Shown here one piece after another: positions 61,101-64,000 of a stretch of 64,000 bases of DNA. Each line of letters starts with the position of its first letter. The first letter of the stretch is position 1. The notes under the pieces are model-generated. The model saw only the letters and a program-made list of their open reading frames with translations. It was not told the DNA's origin and searched no databases. Made by a program: the position numbers and the translations under genes. This stretch comes from Centropus unirufus (lineage: Eukaryota > Chordata > Aves > Cuculiformes > Centropidae), in contig VYZI01000422.1 in NCBI GenBank assembly GCA_013397695.1, positions 384,352-448,351 of the forward strand. The letters run 5' to 3'.

Positions 61101-63541
61101 GTTTATCTTCTTGGACTTCGCAACTCATTTCTGGACAGAAGAGTAAGAAGACTTTGTGACAGCGCTTCAGTTGCTTCAAGCCATGGTGGTCACTCGATCT
61201 AGGGCTTGTCATAAAGGATGGCCATTACCCTAAGTCCAGGTGGGATCCTGGAGGAAGAAGCCAATGTTGCAAGCCTGGGAAGCACATAAGGCATAGCAAG
61301 CAGAAAATGCAACCCAGACAGCAAATGAACATATTTGTGGATAGGTCAGCTTTTACACCCTAGAATGAGGCAGTGGTATTATTCCTGGAAGTTTCTTCGC
61401 ACAGAGAAATAGCTCATATTTCTCCATGAGAGCTGCTGTTAAAAAAGCCCTTTGGAACAATTCTGCCATTCCAAAGATACCCGGTGTCCATTAAGTCCAC
61501 CTGAAAACCCAATGGGGCTCAATGGTCTCAGCACTTCGGAAAATCTGCCCCCTCCAACCAAATATGCCTCCTACATCACTGCTTCATGGCAGTAACTTTG
61601 CAGGGGTATCTGAGCTATTTATTTTGCTCTTGAAACTAGGAGTAGGACTGTTTGACCTTTCTGCATTTCATTTCATGGGAATTTAAATGGACAGAATTAA
61701 AAAGCATAATGTGACAGACCACGTGTTACTTTCAGAAATTAAGGAACTGCAAAGAACGAAGCCTCAAAGGCTTACATACACATACCTATGTAACAGATGC
61801 AAAGTACAAAATTGTCACAGAAAACCTAGGAAATGAGGTTTCGAGGAAACATGGTAAAATGAAGACAGGAAGTTCCCCTGCTTGCATCCTATGAAAGCAA
61901 CAGATCAACCACCTTGATACGGTAACAGATTTAATGGTCCTCATGTTGTGCTTTCATTCTTGCCAAAATAAAAGGGAAACCATAAACTCATCATAAACAT
62001 GCTCAGCAACATATGTCATTTTGCACAGCTGCTAACGCATAGAGATAACTTTCTTTGGTGTTTATTGTACATGAGTTTTATCAATTTAAAATAAACTCAT
62101 CAATCAGAGGAAAAAAAATTGTAATTTTTGAAGAATGATTATGCATTCACAGTGTTTTTATAGTCAAGGTATTTAGGACATTTTGTACATTAATTACTCA
62201 AAATCTGTACTGAGGTGGGTTATTGTCCACATACACTAATAGCTTTCAGAGTTTAATCTCTCATCAGTGGACCTCCTTTTGTGAAATCCCTAAGGGATTA
62301 TGTAGTACTATGTCTAATCACTTGACAAATTTCATTTGCTTGAAACTGAAGCTAGGTTTGGATCATACAAAGCATGTAGGAGGAATCATATTCAAAGCAG
62401 GAAAACAAAATCTGGTACTGGACAGTACTGAGATTTATCATTACATTCATATCTGAACTGTTACATGATAAAAAAAACTCTACTCGGGGAAATGCATCAG
62501 TTGTGTATCAGCTGGTTATGCCTATGAGATATTCAGATTGCTTATTAAGACACACAACAGGTTCAAAAGTATGCTATGAATCATAGAAAAAGGCAGTGGA
62601 AAATATAATGATTTTTTGGTGCTGTATATTAAAAAATATTGCCATCATTTGTAAACTAGTCTGCTATACTAAAGGGGGACATTTATTTGGCATAAACCAC
62701 ATGACACAGAAACAAAACATCCTTTTCTAGTTGCATTTACCCTCTGAAGTTCAGCACTCCAGACCACATAAATCACCTCTAGGGCTGGGATGGATGAAGC
62801 ACCTTCTGTGCTGCCATCTCCCTACCGCAGAATCCCTGCCGTGCAATTGTTCTCTCCATTAAGCAGCAATTCTCAGTGATCAACACATCCCGAGAGCTGA
62901 TGTCGTGAAACTCATCGCCTTGTCCCCCCTTATCATAGCGCAGGCAGATCTCTACACAAGCGAAATTTGCGCGAAGACACGACAGAAAAGGAATTAAAAA
63001 TTCAGAGTTGGGACCGAGTTATCTACGCAAACCCTGAGTGATGCTACAATCGGCTGTACGTTCTTGTGACCCAGGTCTCCCCCGCTGCTCCACAAAACCT
63101 TGCTACACAGCCAGCCTCGATGGAAAAGCCGGATTCCGGCTCTGAAAATGACACACACACAGGCGCACGCTGCCTCTGCAAACCAAATTTACCAAAGCCC
63201 AGCAAGACGCGGCAATAGCAAGACTTCCCTCGCACACATCCTTTCTGGTAGGGTTAGAACAGAGGCAGAGCAAATACAGATGCAGGCGAGAAAGGTTGCC
63301 GCTCTATTAATTTGTTGTCAAGCCATGCAGAAAGGGACAGCTGAAAGCCCGAAGATGCAGTAATGATTGTTTAAGAGCTACTCGGAAAAAAAAAAAAAAA
63401 AAGTGACAAAACTGGCCCAAACCTTTTTAAGCCCCCTGAATGAAAAGATTTAAACAGGCTATTGTTAGACCCCTGGGTACCTTTTTTCTCTTGGCTTTGT
63501 TCTGCATTTTCCTCCGCTGCAGTTTCCATGGCTGGCTTCAT
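34030..63541 (-). CDS. GPM6B: GPM6B, neuronal membrane glycoprotein M6-b, full coding span
   Basis: GPM6B is a four-pass proteolipid of the PLP/DM20/M6 family at the surface of neurons and oligodendrocytes, linked to membrane and cytoskeleton organisation and serotonin transporter trafficking (family knowledge). Coding exons in transcript order: 63541-63481, cassette 56198-56079, 45652-45466, 42324-42168, 39011-38840, 36953-36880, 36588-36523, then either 35846-35766 or 34179-34030. All junctions are GT-AG and in phase. Core exon sizes of 187, 157, 74 and 66 nt are those of the family. The N-terminal CFECCIKC cluster is the usual palmitoylation site. Four cysteines in the large loop (STCEV, QICVD, KACGP, NICNT) are the conserved disulfide pairs. 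TNVT is a possible N-glycosylation site. Isoform lengths are 265 or 305 residues with the first last exon and 288 or 328 with the second, without or with the cassette. Confidence 0.97.
34180..35622 (-). other. GPM6B: GPM6B sequence between the two last exons
   Basis: For long isoforms this is intron; it contains a run of ten G on the plus strand at 34,464-34,473 and T-runs near 34,847-34,858. No further exon is supported. Confidence 0.55.
35589..35628 (-). terminator. GPM6B: GPM6B proximal poly(A) signal with GU-rich element
   Basis: A minus-strand AATAAA at 35,623-35,628 lies about 138 bases after the proximal stop codon. It is followed, at about 35,589-35,600, by TGATGTGTGTGAG, a good GU-rich downstream element. 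It would end the isoforms finishing in CCTKF. Confidence 0.8.
35766..35846 (-). CDS. GPM6B: GPM6B alternative proximal last exon (C-terminus CCTKF)
   Basis: It encodes LIYMMATTYNYAVLKFKSRE and DCCTKF, stop TAA at 35,766-35,768. This is the PLP/DM20-like tail of the 265-residue human GPM6B form. The acceptor is cttccaccag; the phase (0) is the same as for the distal last exon, so the two are mutually exclusive ends. It is only 26 codons, so it is easy to miss. It has its own poly(A) signal 138 bases downstream. Confidence 0.95.
   Translation of the reverse strand: MIYMMATTYNYAVLKFKSREDCCTKF
35847..36522 (-). other. GPM6B: GPM6B intron before the alternative last exons
   Basis: About 0.7 kb, no repeat or extra exon recognised. 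Confidence 0.5.
36523..36588 (-). CDS. GPM6B: GPM6B core exon 6 (66 nt), fourth membrane segment
   Basis: It encodes FYMSYHLFIVACAGAGATVI and AL, the first part of the fourth transmembrane helix. Human has the same FYMSYHLFIVACAGAGATVI. The 66-nt length is that of PLP1 exon 6. Acceptor tttttcttcag, donor gtgggt. Confidence 0.97.
36880..36953 (-). CDS. GPM6B: GPM6B core exon 5 (74 nt), end of large extracellular loop
   Basis: It encodes GIIPWNAVPGKACGPILENI and CNTNE, with two of the four loop cysteines. Human has GIIPWNAFPGKICGSALENI. Phase 1 to 0, acceptor ggtatttcag, donor gtacag. Confidence 0.96.
36954..38839 (-). other. GPM6B: GPM6B intron between core exons 4 and 5
   Basis: About 1.9 kb with no recognisable repeat. 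Plus-strand open frames at 36,842-37,312 and 37,847-38,161 are unsupported. Confidence 0.5.
38840..39011 (-). CDS. GPM6B: GPM6B core exon 4 (172 nt), third membrane segment
   Basis: It encodes FVFLTYVLGVAWLGVFGFSA, then VPVFMFYNIWSTCEVIKSLQ, the sequon TNVT, and GDQICVDIRQY. It holds TM3 and two loop cysteines. Human has SPQTNGTTGVEQ at the sequon, so the glycosylation site is kept although neighbouring residues differ. Acceptor ctctgcccag, donor gtactt. It has no long ORF of its own frame beyond the exon. Confidence 0.96.
39012..42167 (-). other. GPM6B: GPM6B intron between core exons 3 and 4
   Basis: About 3.2 kb of unique-looking sequence. No TE, RNA gene or exon recognised. Confidence 0.5.
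42168..42324 (-). CDS. GPM6B: GPM6B core exon 3 (157 nt), second membrane segment
   Basis: It encodes IQLMQYVIYGIASFFFLYGI, ILLAEGFYTTSAVKELHGEF and KTTACGRCISGM, identical to the human protein as I recall it. The 157-nt length corresponds to the DM20 form of PLP1 exon 3. Phase 2 to 0, acceptor ccattttag, donor gtgagt. Confidence 0.97.
42325..45465 (-). other. GPM6B: GPM6B intron between core exons 2 and 3
   Basis: About 3.1 kb. The part next to exon 2 carries a CR1 reverse-transcriptase remnant (about 44,625-45,285). The part near 43,750-44,350 is GC-richer than its surroundings but shows no gene. Confidence 0.55.
44625..45285 (-). mobile_element. CR1 LINE fragment with C-terminal reverse-transcriptase coding sequence, decayed
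   Basis: The minus strand encodes LNMSWQCVLAAQKANHILSC, then LYSALMRPHLEYCVQFWRPQ, then MELLEQAQRRATMMFRGIEH and GLSSLEKGRLQGDL. This is the conserved tail of the CR1/jockey-type ORF2 polyprotein. Upstream of it, in another frame, comes LSGAVAMHEGRDAIQRDLDR, which belongs to the same polyprotein, so at least one frameshift has occurred. No usual CR1 3' end follows, so the copy is cut at both ends. It lies about 180 bases from GPM6B core exon 2, in the same transcriptional direction as the host gene. Boundaries are approximate. Confidence 0.93.
45466..45652 (-). CDS. GPM6B: GPM6B core exon 2 (187 nt), first membrane segment
   Basis: It encodes GCFECCIKCLGGVPYASLVA, TILCFSGVALFCGCGHVALT and an extracellular stretch ending in STTASDHALLSEV. 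The four N-terminal cysteines match the acylation cluster of PLP proteins. The 187-nt length is that of PLP1 exon 2. Phase 1 to 2, acceptor ctgcttag, donor gtaagt. Confidence 0.97.
48591..48614. repeat. Perfect inverted repeat, 11-bp arms, 2-nt loop
   Basis: The arm tttttttcaga, spacer tt, then tctgaaaaaaa. It is preceded by three related cagatttt units from about 48,563, so it probably grew from local duplications of an AT-rich word. In the GPM6B pre-mRNA it could form a hairpin. Confidence 0.8.
49185..49201. repeat. (CA)n microsatellite
   Basis: About eight CA units in the GPM6B intron. Confidence 0.9.
53852..53874. repeat. Homopolymer run of 23 A
   Basis: Twenty-three A on the plus strand, T on the GPM6B transcript. 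No LINE or SINE body precedes it on the plus strand that I can recognise, so it looks like simple sequence. Confidence 0.9.
55291..55318. repeat. Two-copy 14-bp tandem repeat
   Basis: The unit cagtcaatcagctc occurs twice without mismatch. Confidence 0.85.
56079..56198 (-). CDS. GPM6B: GPM6B 120-nt cassette exon (40 residues)
   Basis: It encodes ITRPEMEIGRYHWMYSSSRP and then HRYHHVPALRGNISPLGIQ, joined in phase 1 to 1. Human long isoforms have a 40-residue insert at the same place (NSRAEMEIGRYHWMYPGSKN and so on), so length, position and the EMEIGRYHWMY core all agree. Acceptor attggcag, donor gtaaat. Inclusion or skipping keeps the frame and adds a long N-terminal cytoplasmic part before the acylated cysteines. 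It has no start codon and is short, so ORF calling misses it. Confidence 0.94.
56689..56730. repeat. Two-copy 21-bp perfect tandem repeat
   Basis: Two adjacent exact copies of a 21-base unit beginning aaaatctggacc and ending aatatgtt, followed by a partial third start (aatatgt). It lies about 0.5 kb upstream, in transcript order, of the cassette exon. Confidence 0.9.
60801..60823. repeat. TA/GATA simple sequence
   Basis: Short tctatatatagagagatagatag patch in the first GPM6B intron. Confidence 0.75.
63481..63541 (-). CDS. GPM6B: GPM6B first coding exon (residues 1-20)
   Basis: It encodes MKPAMETAAEENAEQSQEKK, one or two residues from human MKPAMETAAEENTEQSQERK. The first ATG (63,539-63,541) has a moderate Kozak context (GGTATGA). 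Met-5 has a much stronger one (GCCATGG). The frame is open upstream but without a further ATG near by. It ends in phase 1 at the donor gtaccc. Confidence 0.95.
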
Positions 63542-63800
63542 ACCATCCACCAAAAATGCCGCCCCCCCTCCCCCCCCAGCAAGCACTTTTTTTTTCCCCC
63601 CCCTCTCTTCGCCTCCTTCCTCACTCCCTTCCGTCTCCTATTGACGGCGGCGCTGATTGAGCGGCTCTGTTCTCCCCTAGAGTCGCTCGCAGCCCTTTCC
63701 AAAACGCCAGAGAAGTCTCGTCGCCTTCAGCTTCGCTCCGCTGACTGGTCCACGGGGAGCCGTGCCAGCCAGCGCTCAGCCATACGTCACCGCGGTCCCC
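63542..63800 (-). promoter_or_regulatory. GPM6B: GPM6B 5'UTR and GC-rich promoter region
   Basis: GC-rich and CpG-containing. Right upstream of the start codon on the minus strand is a G-rich tract (63,560-63,580) of eight G, one A and seven G, then a purine run (63,585-63,605). The transcription start cannot be placed from sequence alone. Confidence 0.6.
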
Positions 63801-63811
63801 AGCTATAAAAT
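63783..63811 (+). promoter_or_regulatory. Plus-facing TATA-like box with CRE-like site
   Basis: TATAAAAT at 63,804-63,811 reads in the plus direction, and GTGACGTA (minus strand, 63,783-63,790) is a near CRE 13 bases before it. This order and spacing suit a plus-strand start near 63,835, away from GPM6B. The box sits in a near-symmetric CTATAAAATAG, so use in the GPM6B direction cannot be excluded. Confidence 0.4.
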
Positions 63812-64000
63812 AGCCAGCCCGGGCCCCTCCGTGCCCCGCTTCGCCTCGCCGGGGGGACGAGCATCACCACCTCCAGCCCCTCGCCCGCTCTTGCCCCGTC
63901 TCCCGACCGATGTTAATCAATTCTCCGAGCGATGAATGGATCGGTGACATCGGGAGGGGAGATGCGGGCGAGAAAGAAAGGGCCCCCTCCCCTCTCAGCA

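Larger units (their letters stand above)
56199..63480 (-). other. GPM6B: GPM6B 7.3-kb first intron
   Basis: Unique-looking AT-rich sequence with no TE or exon that I can support. It contains the perfect 21-bp tandem pair at 56,689-56,730 and a TA/GATA-like simple patch at 60,801-60,823. Confidence 0.5.

Noticed and set aside
63440..63808. 122-codon plus-strand open frame opposite the GPM6B first exon
   Set aside because: It is antisense to the GPM6B start and GC-rich 5'UTR; the frame starts upstream of the plus-facing TATA box, so it would not be in that transcript either.
63901..63958. Imperfect inverted repeat (tcccgaccgatgt ... acatcggga)
   Set aside because: The arms match only after inserting bases and the spacer is long; not convincing as an operator or hairpin.
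1..64000. CRISPR arrays, tRNA or rRNA genes, endogenous retrovirus bodies, bacterial operons
   Set aside because: No regular spaced repeats, no tRNA-like A/B box pairs or rRNA sequence, no gag/pol/env-like frames and no LTR pair were seen by eye on either strand. Small intronic RNAs could escape such a reading; a covariance-model search would settle it.

Overview
This is vertebrate nuclear DNA, almost certainly from a bird. Genes are split by GT-AG introns. Several intronic repeats are 5'-truncated CR1 LINEs of the avian type, whose 3' ends read like CCTTCCAACCCAAACCATTC. The two genes present, OFD1 and GPM6B, lie tail to tail as they do on human Xp22.2. The species cannot be fixed from the sequence alone. 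There is no sign of bacterial, plasmid or phage DNA, and no CRISPR array or operon.

Region 1 (1-31,051, plus strand) holds the whole coding region of OFD1, a centriolar-satellite and basal-body protein needed for ciliogenesis. I traced 22 coding exons. All junctions are GT-AG, all phases agree, and together they give a 3045-nt reading frame of 1014 residues plus stop; human OFD1 has 1012. The 5' end lies in a CpG-rich island cut by the window edge. A poly(A) signal lies at 31,046. Introns carry CR1 fragments at about 10.2, 16.4, 21.5, 23.2 and 30.3 kb.

Region 2 (31,052-31,677) is a short gap between the convergent 3' ends, with one CR1 scrap.

Region 3 (31,678-63,541, minus strand) holds GPM6B, a four-pass membrane proteolipid of the PLP/DM20/M6 family found in neurons and oligodendrocytes. 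I traced the first coding exon, a 120-nt cassette exon, the five core exons of the family (187, 157, 172, 74 and 66 nt) and two alternative last exons. One ends in CCTKF and has its own poly(A) signal; the other ends in KEQLNSYT and has a long 3'UTR. Predicted isoforms are 265, 305, 288 and 328 residues. Introns of 10.4 and 7.3 kb separate the 5' exons. A reverse-transcriptase remnant of a CR1 element lies in the intron just after the 187-nt exon.

Region 4 (63,542-64,000) is the GC-rich 5' end of GPM6B. It also holds a TATA-like box with an adjacent CRE-like site facing the plus strand, which may mark a divergent transcript leaving the window.

I found no clearly new biological system. The most useful results are the fully resolved exon structures, including short exons that simple ORF calling misses, the alternative GPM6B ends, and the possible divergent promoter at the right edge.
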